A stretch of DNA of 64,000 bases from Pseudoalteromonas rubra (GCF_005887095.1 NZ_PNCI01000058.1:1-64000); one strand, 5' to 3'. Positions 28,986-38,150 are shown, counted from the first letter of the stretch. Notes: generated by a model from the sequence alone, not told the origin. Numbers and translations are program-made.

Positions 28986-29834
28986 ATGCACGCTGTCTAT
29001 CGCATATTTCCTCTGTTACTCGTCGGGTTAACAACCAGCCACAGCAGTAACGCACACAATCAGGCACCTGCTTTCAAAGGGCCATATCTAGGTCAACCTT
29101 CTCCCGGGCTAACACCGCGTGCCTTTGCGCCAGGCGTGATTGCAACAGATACTCACCTCGAAACAGAAGTGTTGTTTTTACCAGATATGACTGAACTCAC
29201 ATTTACTCGCTCTGGGGGAGAATACGGACAAAGCACCCGGCTTGCCATGCAATACAAAAATGATACCTGGCACTGGAAGTCAATTCCTGCAGGCAAGACA
29301 AATGCCTACCAATCACGCTTTAGCCCGCCTGTCTCTGAAATCAAGAAATTCGCGCCATTCAAAGATATTCCTGTCATTGGCTACACTCGTTCTGCCGCCG
29401 ATACTATTTATTTCTATGTGTTGAACTTTGATGACGGTAGCGGACATTTAAGCTACTCACGCAAAATCAATGGCAGATATGAAACACCGGTAAAAATGAG
29501 CAACACCGTTAATAAAGGTAAGTACATTGCCCACCCTTTTATTGCTCCTGATGAATCCTATCTCATGTGGGATGCTGAAAAAGACGGCGAAAACACGCCC
29601 GATATATTTATAAGCTTCCGCCAACCAGATGGCAGCTGGGGAGAAGCCATCAATATGGGCGACAAAATAAATACCCCACTGTACGAACAGCGCCCAAAGG
29701 TGACGCCGGATGGTAAATACCTATTCTTCTGGCGCGGTGATGTAAAAACAGAACAAGACGGCAGCCGCTATGTTGTGGGAAGTCCCTACTGGGTGGATGC
29801 GCACATCATTGAGCAATTAAGACCTAAGCTATAA
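28986..29834 (+). CDS. Secreted TolB-like (PD40) beta-propeller protein
   Basis: A 282-residue protein with a signal peptide (FPLLLVGLTTSHSSNA) and WD40-like PD40 blades such as FIAPDESYLMWDAEKDGENTPDIFISF and VTPDGKYLFFWRGD. Such repeats are found in TolB and many periplasmic sensor or hydrolase proteins; no catalytic domain is visible. It starts after a 340-base gap behind lipA and appears to be a single-gene unit. Function unknown. Confidence 0.75.
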   Translation: MHAVYRIFPLLLVGLTTSHSSNAHNQAPAFKGPYLGQPSPGLTPRAFAPGVIATDTHLETEVLFLPDMTELTFTRSGGEYGQSTRLAMQYKNDTWHWKSIPAGKTNAYQSRFSPPVSEIKKFAPFKDIPVIGYTRSAADTIYFYVLNFDDGSGHLSYSRKINGRYETPVKMSNTVNKGKYIAHPFIAPDESYLMWDAEKDGENTPDIFISFRQPDGSWGEAINMGDKINTPLYEQRPKVTPDGKYLFFWRGDVKTEQDGSRYVVGSPYWVDAHIIEQLRPKL

Positions 29835-30000
29835 AACTGTATAGCTCTGATACCAAGCCGCTATCATCTCAATAACACGCGCCCGTGAGGTGCGCATTTT
29901 AGCCAAGATCTGATAGCCATCGGGTGTACGGTAATATTGACCGTTGTATCGAACTCAACTTCGTCATACCAGCCCTGGGCCAGTACCCATCTGTAATACT
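29829..30000 (-). pseudogene. Decayed gene fragment
   Basis: On the minus strand two adjoining frames look coding: EYYRWVLAQGWYDEVEF, then after a one-base frame change RYNGQYYRTPDGYQILAKM and onward to a TAG at 29829-29831, overlapping the end of the propeller gene. Neither part has a start codon with a ribosome site. This looks like the frameshifted tail of a lost gene. No family recognised. Confidence 0.3.
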
Positions 30001-30334
30001 CTTAGTGAGTGGCTTCAGCTATTTTATTTTAGGCTAAACAAAAATAATAAGCCCTGTAATTGGTCTGCACTTGGAACGTCAACAATTCAAACCACTTAGT
30101 TACAGCCCACATACACTGTTATCCATCGCTGTTCCCAAAGGCTCAGGCACAGCTGACACCTGGCTACCAAACAAGGGCAAAAGCCGCGATATCTCTGTGA
30201 TATTTGTTGCATTAAATTGTTCTATCAAACACCTAAAAAACAACATGCTAGGCGTTGCATCTGTATAATTTGTATGCTTTATTAAGTGTCGCAATTCATA
30301 TAATTGCGCTTTAAATATGGAATAACTGGAAATA
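30001..30334. other. Intergenic region, no convincing gene
   Basis: A mostly AT-rich stretch between the decayed fragment and the small ORF at 30335. A TATAAT at about 30265 could be a -10 element. A 65-codon frame at 30071-30268 has neither a usual start context nor biased codons and was not called. Confidence 0.5.
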
Positions 30335-30616
30335 ATAAGCAGTAACTCACAGTACGAAATCAATAACTTCCGCGTATCGGCCACCGCAGGGGTCACCGCA
30401 GGTATGACGCTGGATATTCACTTTGTGAAGAATCAGGGTGCTAAAGAAATCGCCCAGCAGGCCTCTCGATTCCTGATTGTGCATAACCCAGATACAGGCA
30501 GCAAAATTCAGGTACCCAGAAGTGCACTGGTGAACAAAGACATTGCCAAAATCAAAGATCCAAAAACAGAAGCCATTTTAACCATCAACGCCAAAACAGG
30601 TGCAATTCTGGGGTAA
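30335..30616 (+). CDS. Small hypothetical protein with non-standard start
   Basis: The open frame codes 93 residues if read from an ATA at 30335 (SSNSQYEINNFRVSA...). The first ATG is at 30404 and gives 70 residues. The part before the ATG has coding-like codons, so the original start was probably upstream, either ATA or a mutated ATG. The rest (DIHFVKNQGAKEIAQQASRF, IVHNPDTGSKIQVP) is soluble and Lys-rich. No family recognised. Confidence 0.35.
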   Translation: MSSNSQYEINNFRVSATAGVTAGMTLDIHFVKNQGAKEIAQQASRFLIVHNPDTGSKIQVPRSALVNKDIAKIKDPKTEAILTINAKTGAILG

Positions 30617-30932
30617 TTCGACACCCTTACATCTCGTGTCATTGCCAGCCAAACAGCCAGGTAATGACACTTCCTGCTTACCGCTGCTGTCACACGATAC
30701 CTGCTCTCCCTTTATTCAGCACTCATCAACTCCTTCCTCCGCGCGTAACACCCTGTAATAGTCACCGTGCAGCTTTGCATCTAGAGTTTATGCGGGCCTT
30801 GATCGGCGCAGCTATACTCAGACAGGGCAGGCACAAAATCCCCCTGCCCGGTCGGGACAGGTAAACGACGGATGCTCAACGCATACGTCATTGCAGTTAC
30901 CTGACAAGGAAACACTTTAAGCGGAAACCGTT
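30617..30932. other. Leader region of the catalase-LodA gene
   Basis: No ORF with a ribosome site was seen. It presumably holds the promoter of the gene starting at 30933; a purine-rich site (AAGGAAAC) is about 25 bases before its ATG and GCGGAAACC lies closer. Confidence 0.4.
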
Positions 30933-33413
30933 ATGAGCGATAAGAAAAAACGTAATAAGCAACAACAAGGTGAACTGGTAAACCCTAAGTATTTGAAAAA
31001 GAATATGAAGAATGCACCGACGGCCAATAATGTAAAATGCTGGACAGGTGATGATGACTTCCAACCCATTGAGCTGGCAACCCAACGCCTGAAAGAAATG
31101 TTCGTGGAAATGGGCCAGAAAACCCGTATTGAACGCGGGCAGCAGCCCGCAGAGCGCGCTGTATTTCGTAAGCAGCACGGCATAGCCTATGGTACATTCG
31201 AGATCCACAGCAAACTCGATAAAGCGCTTCAGGCCGGCGTATTTGCCAACCCCGCCAGTTACGACTGTGTGGTGCGCTTTTCCAGCGATACCACGCCGAA
31301 TAGTCCAGATCTGCATACCACTTTAGGGGTCGGGATCAAATTGTTCGGTGTGAAAGGCAAAAAGTTGCTGGGTGACAGCGACAATGTCGACTTTATTATG
31401 CAGAACATCGACCGCTTCTTTGTTCGCGACGCCTCACAAATGTGTGCCTTTACCACTGCCGGCGTCATCGACCGCGACTACCCGGCTTACCTTAGCGAAA
31501 ATAAAGAAACAGCCGACATACTGGACGAGATGACCAAACCCGAGGCCAGTTGCCTGAGTACTCATTACTGGGCGATACTGCCGTTTAAACTTGGCGAGCA
31601 GAATGTCGTTAAATACCGTATTCGTCCGGTTGATACCTATCGGGGCGCACCTGCACAAGGGAATGACTATCTGGCGGAGGACTTGCAAATTCGCTTGCGT
31701 CAGGGAGAAGCCAAGTTTGTGTTTGAAATCCAACGTCGCCCACCCAATGCTTCCGAGGAAGACTTCCCAATCGACAACGCCATGGTGGTGTGGCCAGAAC
31801 AGGATGCACCGTTCGAACCAGTTGCAACCCTGACACTGCCGCAGCAAGATATCTGTGCCATCGGCCAGGCCGAGTTTGGTCGCAACCTGGCTTTCAATAT
31901 CTGGCGAACCCTGGCCGAAAACGAGCCACTGGGATCTATTGCTCAGGCCCGAAAAGTCGTTTATCAGGCCAGTGCCAATACCCGCCACCAGGCCAACGGC
32001 CAGCAGATGAACGAACCCAATGCCATCGACCCAAAGTTTACCCCGAACAGCGATGAAGACAGCACTTGTATTGTCCGTGCCGGTATTTACCCGCCCATTG
32101 GCGTAATGCGAGTAGGCAGCAGTAAAGAGTACTTTATTGGCCCACAGGTACCTAACCCCAAGCCGCGACTTGAAGAAGATGCCTATCGCGATGACCAGGG
32201 CCTGCTTAAGCGTCAGGCGGCTGAGTTTCGTATATACGGCTTTAACGCGGCGGGCAAGCCCGTAAAAGAGCTAACTATGGATAACGCCAAGATTCAATGG
32301 CAGGTGCACCTGGCCAATCAGAAGTCATCCTGGTATGAATTTCAGTTGGCGCTGGATGTGCCGGAAGCCGCCGACGCGCCGCCCAGCCTGCTGCGCAACA
32401 ATAATGTAGCAGATCGCAACCGTCTGCTAATTGATGGTGGTACGCACAAGCTGAATAAAGCCAAAGTGAAAGAGGGCCCGCAATTCCAGGGCGAGTTTAT
32501 GGGCGAGGAAGTCTACCTGGGTGAGCTTAAGTCAGATAAACAGGGCCGCCTGATTGTACTTGGCGGCAATGGCGTATCGCGTAATATTAATGGTGACATT
32601 GCCATTACCTTTGCTAATAACCAGGGCTGGCACGACGACATTTCTGATGGTCCGGTTACCGCCGAGGTTGAGTATGAAGGCGTTAAATTGCAGGTTGACC
32701 CGGCCTGGGTAGTTTGTGCACCACCTGATTATGCACCAATGCAAAAATCCGTGCGCACTATGTGGGACCTTATGCGCTCTGTTGCCGTTAACGCTGGTAT
32801 GCTGACTCGCCCGGCACGTCCGTCTTTTAAGCACGATATTTTACCCATTTTCGAGCGAATGACCGACTTGCAATGGGTCAACGCTGGTTTTGCCGCCGGA
32901 TTTGGATTTAAAGCACCTTTTAACTACACCAGCGAAGAGTGGAAAGCAAAACTGGGTAACCCCTCCCCCGCCTATAAAGAGCTGCGCCGTACCCTGTCGA
33001 ACAATTTTCGCCGTTATGGTCAGCCTGGTGCACAGGCCGCACAGCTTTGGCCCTGGTTGTATGGCGATGCACTGTCTATTCCACCAACGGGTTCGGAGCG
33101 TCAGCACTCGACGCTGTCAGCACTGCAACTGTCTTTCCTGGACCAGTGGGTTGAGGGCGACTTTACCGCCGATTACATAGACCCTGCAATTTGCCCACAT
33201 GCCGCTGAGCCAGACGACATAGATAAAGTGCCAGTGGCGGAGCAACCGGATATGTTAACCCGGGGTGCATTAGATTTCTGTCTGGCCGACGCTTTCCACC
33301 CTGGCTGTGAAATGACCTGGCCAATGCGTACTGCCGGCATGTATATGGCTCCGTTTAGGATCAAACATGCCGATAAAGGGATCTGTAAAGACACCACCTA
33401 TTATGGCGCCTAG
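30933..33413 (+). CDS. Catalase-like / LodA-like oxidase fusion, ended by an in-frame TAG
   Basis: 826 codons before a TAG at 33411-33413. Residues about 65-360 resemble the small heme-catalase (y4iL-like) family: FRKQHGIAYGTFEIH with His82, VVRFSSDT, LGVGIKLFGV, and ARKVVYQASANTRHQANG with Tyr344 and Arg351 as possible heme-side residues. From about residue 379 a LodA/GoxA-type domain begins (CIVRAGIYPPIGVMRVG). These oxidases use a cysteine tryptophylquinone made from a Cys and a Trp in the same chain and release hydrogen peroxide. The Cys is present (Cys792, FHPGCEMTW). The partner Trp lies after the stop, so the truncated chain alone cannot make the cofactor. A LodB-like gene follows. Confidence 0.8.
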   Translation: MSDKKKRNKQQQGELVNPKYLKKNMKNAPTANNVKCWTGDDDFQPIELATQRLKEMFVEMGQKTRIERGQQPAERAVFRKQHGIAYGTFEIHSKLDKALQAGVFANPASYDCVVRFSSDTTPNSPDLHTTLGVGIKLFGVKGKKLLGDSDNVDFIMQNIDRFFVRDASQMCAFTTAGVIDRDYPAYLSENKETADILDEMTKPEASCLSTHYWAILPFKLGEQNVVKYRIRPVDTYRGAPAQGNDYLAEDLQIRLRQGEAKFVFEIQRRPPNASEEDFPIDNAMVVWPEQDAPFEPVATLTLPQQDICAIGQAEFGRNLAFNIWRTLAENEPLGSIAQARKVVYQASANTRHQANGQQMNEPNAIDPKFTPNSDEDSTCIVRAGIYPPIGVMRVGSSKEYFIGPQVPNPKPRLEEDAYRDDQGLLKRQAAEFRIYGFNAAGKPVKELTMDNAKIQWQVHLANQKSSWYEFQLALDVPEAADAPPSLLRNNNVADRNRLLIDGGTHKLNKAKVKEGPQFQGEFMGEEVYLGELKSDKQGRLIVLGGNGVSRNINGDIAITFANNQGWHDDISDGPVTAEVEYEGVKLQVDPAWVVCAPPDYAPMQKSVRTMWDLMRSVAVNAGMLTRPARPSFKHDILPIFERMTDLQWVNAGFAAGFGFKAPFNYTSEEWKAKLGNPSPAYKELRRTLSNNFRRYGQPGAQAAQLWPWLYGDALSIPPTGSERQHSTLSALQLSFLDQWVEGDFTADYIDPAICPHAAEPDDIDKVPVAEQPDMLTRGALDFCLADAFHPGCEMTWPMRTAGMYMAPFRIKHADKGICKDTTYYGA

Positions 33414-34052
33414 ATCAACGGCGATACCATTACGCTGGCACAGGGCCCGATCCTCGGAGGTCAGGTGGCCGGTGGCATTACACGCTGGATGGCAATCCCC
33501 TGGCAAACCGACACAGCCAGCTGCCGAGATGGCTACACGCCTGATTACGACCCGTATCTGCCTACCTTCTGGCCGGCACGAGTGCCGAACAACATCCTGA
33601 ATGTGGCACGGTATGAAGAAGCCATCAACCCGGCACTGGATCCGCAAACCCGCGTTGAGGCATTCAATTACCGCACCGACTGGCTCGATGCCCTGCCCTT
33701 GTATGGTCAACCCGCCACCTATACCGCACAGATCAACAGCATGATCACCAACTTCGATAAGCTGGCTGTGGTACAAGGCCGACCGGGCGCAGCAGACGAT
33801 GCAGATCTGCCGGATACCATGCAAGTTGGGATCACAGCTGAAGATCACCGTAAAGGCCTGGCCAGTGAAACCGAAACCACAGCGCAGGGCAAGCTGCAAA
33901 CCATTGCGGAGCTGGCAGCCAACCTGGTACCCAGCCCGGATGGCCGAGATGCGGCACGACCTGTGATGGCAACTTCGCGTTCTCGGGTCGACCTGGGGGT
34001 CATTGAAAAGGTCAGCCGCTTTGCCGTAAATTTCCCTAAGGACTTTAAATAA
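33414..34052 (+). pseudogene. C-terminal part of the LodA-like oxidase beyond the TAG
   Basis: Reading continues in the same frame after the TAG for 212 codons to a normal stop at 34050-34052. GGITRWMAIPWQTDTASC contains the expected cofactor tryptophan: Trp857 lies 65 residues after Cys792, the same spacing as Cys516-Trp581 in Marinomonas LodA. No frameshift or further stop is present, so the nonsense change is recent, is read through, or is a sequence error. A GTG at 33465 could restart translation but no ribosome site was seen. Confidence 0.75.
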
Positions 34053-34063
34053 GGCCAAACGCA

Positions 34064-35221
34064 ATGACACAGGTAAAACACTGTCAGATTGCGATCATTG
34101 GCGCCGGGATAGCAGGCTGTATTGCCGCCCTGGCGCTGAGTCGCCACTTTCAGGTATTGTTGATTGACAAGCAATCGGCCTGCCCCGACAAAGTGGGGGA
34201 ATGCCTGCCGCCGGCTGCGGCGCGGATCTTGCGAAACTTAAACCTGCTCAAGGAGTTTGAGCAGCGCCAGGATTTGCATATTCCAAACTATGGTATTCAA
34301 AGCCGCTGGGGGAGCGAACAAAGCCTTATCAACGACAACCTCAGTAATCCCGATGGTCTCGGCTGGCAACTGAACCGGGCCGGATTTGAAAACTGGTTAC
34401 GCGAGCAGGTCGTCGCGCAAGGCATTGAGACACTCTGGCCTGCCAGATTACTGGATGCGCAGCCAGGCAGCGACGGCTGGCTGCTGTATCTGGCAACCCA
34501 TGAATCAGGGCGTGCACAAGACAACCAGCAAAGCATCGCGGTCCCCTGTCACTTCGTTATTGACGCAACCGGACGCCACAGCGCGTTTGCCACTAAACTT
34601 GGCCTGAAACGCAAAGTCCTGGATAAACAAATAGCGCTATGGGCAAGTATGGCATGTCATGAAGCACATCAACTCGCACGCATAGAAACCAGCCCAGATG
34701 GTTGGTGGTATAGCGCTAAGTTACCTGAACAACGCCGCGTATTAGCGCTACAAACCGACAGCGATCTGCTCGAAAAAGGTCTGCAGCATGACCTGGCTCT
34801 ATTTTGCCGCCATGCCCGCACGCAGCCCGGACTGCAGTCACTACTCCCACAAGGTATTGAGCAATCGGGCACCATACAGCTGCACGGGGTAGTGTCTGCC
34901 AACAGTACTTGCCTGACTCAGGCTGCAGGGCATCGCTGGGCCGCGCTGGGTGATGCCGCCTGCAGCTTTGATCCTTTATCGTCACAAGGTATGTTCAATG
35001 CCATGGCAACCGCCATGCAACTAGCCAATAGCCTGGATGAGTTTGGCCTGAGCAACGCCGACGCCGCCATTGAAGTCACCCGCCTGCATCAGGCACAGAT
35101 CAAGTCTGTCTGGCAGCACTATCTGAGCCATCGTGCGCATTATTACGCTCAGGAACGACGCTGGCCTGACTCACCTTACTGGCAACGTCGCCAGATACAC
35201 AAAAACGCCGAGTTCAGTTGA
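34064..35221 (+). CDS. LodB-like FAD-dependent oxidoreductase
   Basis: A 385-residue flavoprotein of the tryptophan-halogenase/geranylgeranyl-reductase superfamily. It has a Rossmann GxGxxG motif at the N terminus (AIIGAGIAGCIAALAL), PDKVGECLPPAA, a DATGRHS motif and ALGDAACSFDPLSSQG near residue 300. LodB proteins are needed to hydroxylate or mature the tryptophylquinone of their partner LodA. It lies 11 bases after the oxidase reading frame, so the two form an operon. Confidence 0.85.
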   Translation: MTQVKHCQIAIIGAGIAGCIAALALSRHFQVLLIDKQSACPDKVGECLPPAAARILRNLNLLKEFEQRQDLHIPNYGIQSRWGSEQSLINDNLSNPDGLGWQLNRAGFENWLREQVVAQGIETLWPARLLDAQPGSDGWLLYLATHESGRAQDNQQSIAVPCHFVIDATGRHSAFATKLGLKRKVLDKQIALWASMACHEAHQLARIETSPDGWWYSAKLPEQRRVLALQTDSDLLEKGLQHDLALFCRHARTQPGLQSLLPQGIEQSGTIQLHGVVSANSTCLTQAAGHRWAALGDAACSFDPLSSQGMFNAMATAMQLANSLDEFGLSNADAAIEVTRLHQAQIKSVWQHYLSHRAHYYAQERRWPDSPYWQRRQIHKNAEFS

Positions 35222-35230
35222 GCTCGGCGT
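35201..35230 (-). terminator. Terminator for the leftward secreted-protein gene
   Basis: On the minus strand ACGCCGAG, a loop of about ten bases and CTCGGCGT are followed by TTTTTG. It lies 76 bases past the stop of the gene at 35306-36088 and overlaps the last codons of the lodB-like gene. Confidence 0.7.
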
Positions 35231-35305
35231 GAGGTTCGCAATTCAAGTCCTTTTTAAATACCTGTCCATTTTTGTATTTGCTCGTTTGGGGGGAGCAAAG
35301 TGGTA

Positions 35306-36088
35306 TTATTTTACAATCAGCTGATCTTCATAGGTGTAGATGCTGTTTGGATCCGTCAGATTAAAGACCTTCACCGCCATGGTTTTACCCACTGCGTTTT
35401 CACATTCCAGGATTTGATACAGCACTGGATGCTTCGCCTTGTTGTCAATGACGGTATCCAGAGTAAACACGTCTGAATGGAATGGACCCTTGCGGTCTTC
35501 ACCATGGAACAAGCCCAGAGATACACCGCGATCTGCCAGGACGCTGCAGCGTGCATCATTATTCTGGTTGTCCACTGTCAATCGGCTGCTGATGTGATAC
35601 GCCGTATGATAACCATATGAATAAGGTTGATAAACAAAGTCACCTGCTGGTGTCAGTTCAACCTGCCAGTCGACAACTGGTGCACCCGGCACGTTAACCA
35701 GTACCTTGTACCAGTCACCCGCCGCATCATAACAGCTGACATGCAGAACTTTCTTTTCGGTCAGTGTCGCTTCAGGGATCGCAACACCCATTTCAACTGT
35801 ATTGCGATCCGCAATCGTCTTCACACCCAGGTTAACAATATGACGACCATCATTTGCAGAATACAGGTTTGCAGATTCACAGTAAGCACCTTCACCACGC
35901 AGTACAAGTTGCGCTTCAAAGTTGTGCGCAAACTCACCGGTTAGCAATGCTGAGCTTACCGGGCCTGAGGTGTAGTTAGTCAAACGCTCGTATCCATCAG
36001 TATCAAACACGTTTTGATAAGCCGTAGCATGGCTACCAAATGCACTGAACAAAGCGACTGCAGCAAATGACAAAGATAAGGTTTTCAT
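35306..36088 (-). CDS. Secreted hypothetical protein
   Basis: A 260-residue protein with a clear signal peptide (TLSLSFAAVALFSAFGSHATA) and a good AAGGA ribosome site. The mature part has a regular pattern of beta strands and scattered Cys (YCESAN, VSCYDAAG, DARCSVL, ILECENA), suggesting one or two disulfide-bonded immunoglobulin-like modules. No family was recognised. Its leader carries a 23-bp tandem duplication, and it has its own terminator. Confidence 0.7.
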   Translation of the reverse strand: MKTLSLSFAAVALFSAFGSHATAYQNVFDTDGYERLTNYTSGPVSSALLTGEFAHNFEAQLVLRGEGAYCESANLYSANDGRHIVNLGVKTIADRNTVEMGVAIPEATLTEKKVLHVSCYDAAGDWYKVLVNVPGAPVVDWQVELTPAGDFVYQPYSYGYHTAYHISSRLTVDNQNNDARCSVLADRGVSLGLFHGEDRKGPFHSDVFTLDTVIDNKAKHPVLYQILECENAVGKTMAVKVFNLTDPNSIYTYEDQLIVK

Positions 36089-36112
36089 GTTTATGTCCTT
36101 TTAGAAAGTAAC

Positions 36113-36158
36113 GAGTAAAAAATGCTAATGGTTAAGAGTAAAAAATGTTAATGGTTAA
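36113..36158. repeat. Two-copy 23-bp tandem repeat in a gene leader
   Basis: Units 36113-36135 and 36136-36158 differ at one base (C or T at unit position 13). They lie 25 bases upstream of the start codon of the leftward secreted-protein gene, so they are in its 5' region. The unit begins GAGTAAAAAATG and ends TGGTTAA. Confidence 0.8.
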
Positions 36159-36489
36159 ACTGTGCAACGCGGGTCAACAGATTGACAATCATGCCTGACC
36201 CTTACTGGCTAACTGAGGTCACCATAGCAAGAGAAATTCGCCCCGGACAAATTTCAAAAACAAGTAGGATTACTTGTTGAAACACAAAAAATACCCATTA
36301 ATTTCAATGTGATAAAAAACATTATGATAAACACCCTAAGCATTACACAGTTTTGCTTAGCATTTCAAAACTCACCCCTAATAGACCCTGTTTTATTCTG
36401 TTCAAAAAATAATGAAACTTCATCATGGGAGGTTTTTTCTCTCTTTCATAAGCGGGCAAAGCTTGATCTACGACAAGTAAATTTGTCAC
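36159..36489. other. AT-rich intergenic region
   Basis: No gene was seen. It presumably holds the promoter of the leftward secreted-protein gene. A short frame around 36309 lacks a convincing ribosome site and biased codons. Confidence 0.4.
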
Positions 36490-36786
36490 TCAAAAGCAAA
36501 ATTTCTCGTCGAAATGTGGCTTGCACAACAGCACCAAGCGCCCTACTATTTGCGTGTTTTCTGAAGATAGCCAATCCGAGTACATCGCGGTGGTGTGTTT
36601 AGCATGACGGGTCAATGAGCCGGTCATGATGTGGTCACCCCGTGGCAAGGCGATAGAGCAACTATCCAGGATCTGTAACTGGTTCGGGTAAAGGTAATAC
36701 GCTGATGCGTCGTCAATACCTGAGTCGCTTTGCTCAAGACCTGAAGGGGTGATCCCGTGCACCACAAACAAGCATGGATCACACAT
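36490..36786 (-). CDS. Possible small protein divergent from the decarboxylase gene
   Basis: 98 codons with composition like neighbouring genes (for example DDASAYYLYPNQLQIL and LPRGDHIMTGSL) and an AGG a few bases before the ATG. No signal peptide or known motif. The start is only 43 bases from the decarboxylase start, so if it is real the decarboxylase promoter must overlap it. It may be a truncated remnant. Confidence 0.35.
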   Translation of the reverse strand: MCDPCLFVVHGITPSGLEQSDSGIDDASAYYLYPNQLQILDSCSIALPRGDHIMTGSLTRHAKHTTAMYSDWLSSENTQIVGRLVLLCKPHFDEKFCF

Positions 36787-36829
36787 AGAGCCTGCAGGTC
36801 GTAATTCGCTGATACTATTTGGAGTCGCT

Positions 36830-38005
36830 ATGCCTATTCAGCCTCAAGTACAAAATTTTGATATCGACGCTACCCTTGTTACCGATTTAGTTGCGCAGTA
36901 TGGCTCACCCCTGTTGATGCTCGACTGCGAGCAAGTACGCAACCAATACCTGGCACTTGCCGATGCGTTACCCGGCGTACGTTTACACTATGCATTAAAG
37001 CCTTTGCCTCATCCGGCAGTGGTGCGCACTTTGCTGCAACTGGGTGCCTGTTTTGATCTGGCAACCAGCGGTGAAGTCGACCTGGTTCGTGAGCAGGGGG
37101 TTCCGGCTGAGTGCACGATCCATACGCACCCAATCAAGCGCCGCAGCGACATTGCTGATGCACTTGAGTATGGCTGCCAGGTGTTTGTGGTCGACAACCT
37201 CAATGAGCTGGCTAAGTTTCGCGAGTTTGCCGAACAAGCTGAAGTGCTGATCCGGCTGAGCTTTCGCAACAGTGAGGCCTATGCCGACCTGTCGAAAAAA
37301 TTCGGTTGCAGCCCAGCAGATGCAATGAACCTGATCCGTCAGGCGCAGCAATGGGGTATTCGAGTGAAAGGTCTGTCATTTCATGTTGGTTCGCAAACCG
37401 CCAATGCCGACAAATATGTCACGGCTATTCAGGCATGCAAACAGCTGATGGACGACGTCGTGGCTGCTGGACTGCCTGCGCTAAGTTGCCTGGATATCGG
37501 CGGAGGTTTTCCGGTATCGTACGCGAGCAACCAGGTGGATATTCGTGCTTTTTGTGCGCCAATCAACGCAGCACTGGCCGAGCTACCAGAGACGGTACAG
37601 CGCATTGCCGAGCCAGGTCGGTTTATTGTTGCCGGTGCGATGACATGTGTTGCGTCGGTAATGGGCCAGGCACAGCGTGAAGGCCGTACCTGGTATTATC
37701 TGGACGATGGAATTTATGGCTCTTTCAGTGGGTTAATGTTCGACATGGCATGTTACCCGTTACGTACGCTGAAAACCGCTGATGTGGTCTACCCAAGCGT
37801 ACTGGCGGGCCCAACCTGCGACAGCATAGACGTGATCTGTGATGCCGTTGAACTGCCGAAACTGGAAGATGGCGACCTGGTTATCACCCGCATGATGGGT
37901 GCCTACACCAGTGCGACAGCCACCGACTTCAATTTCTTCAAACGTGCTACGACTGTGGTACTCAATGAAGTGATCCAACTTCACCAGGCCGAATTCGGCA
38001 GCTAA
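36830..38005 (+). CDS. PLP-dependent ornithine/lysine-type decarboxylase (fold III)
   Basis: 391 residues from the ATG at 36830 with a TTGGAG site five bases away; an upstream in-frame ATG at 36749 is less likely. Alanine-racemase-fold decarboxylase: PLP lysine in VRLHYALKPLPHPAVV, SFHVGSQT, the glycine-rich phosphate loop LDIGGGFPVSY, EPGRF, and the second-subunit Cys in GPTCDSID. The length and CDSID motif match eukaryotic-type ornithine or ornithine/lysine decarboxylases more than diaminopimelate decarboxylase. It would make putrescine or cadaverine. Confidence 0.87.
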   Translation: MPIQPQVQNFDIDATLVTDLVAQYGSPLLMLDCEQVRNQYLALADALPGVRLHYALKPLPHPAVVRTLLQLGACFDLATSGEVDLVREQGVPAECTIHTHPIKRRSDIADALEYGCQVFVVDNLNELAKFREFAEQAEVLIRLSFRNSEAYADLSKKFGCSPADAMNLIRQAQQWGIRVKGLSFHVGSQTANADKYVTAIQACKQLMDDVVAAGLPALSCLDIGGGFPVSYASNQVDIRAFCAPINAALAELPETVQRIAEPGRFIVAGAMTCVASVMGQAQREGRTWYYLDDGIYGSFSGLMFDMACYPLRTLKTADVVYPSVLAGPTCDSIDVICDAVELPKLEDGDLVITRMMGAYTSATATDFNFFKRATTVVLNEVIQLHQAEFGS

Positions 38006-38059
38006 CCGCCCACCATACAGAGGTCCACCCGGGCCTCTGCTCCTCATTACTTCACTAAT

Positions 38060-38150
38060 TTACGCAACAAAACGCCGCGCTGAACTCGATAAGACGTGCC
38101 TGATAGCTTGACCGATAGACACTAACACTAAACGCGCAATAATTTACGCA
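38060..38150. promoter_or_regulatory. Two TTACGCA heptamers before the small Cys-rich ORF
   Basis: TTACGCA occurs at 38060-38066 and 38144-38150, both in the context AATTTACGCA. The same heptamer is repeated five times between the XRE gene and the S24 repressor gene. Probably operators for the S24 repressor or the XRE protein. Confidence 0.45.

Noticed and set aside
30071..30268. 65-codon frame
   Set aside because: Unusual start, no ribosome site and no coding bias.
33411..33413. TAG as a pyrrolysine codon
   Set aside because: No pyl genes are in the window, pyrrolysine is not expected in this bacterial group, and a nonsense mutation or readthrough is simpler.
38008..38040. CAGAGG/CCTCTG hairpin after the decarboxylase as a terminator
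   Set aside because: Six-base stem with a ten-base loop and no T-run on either strand.
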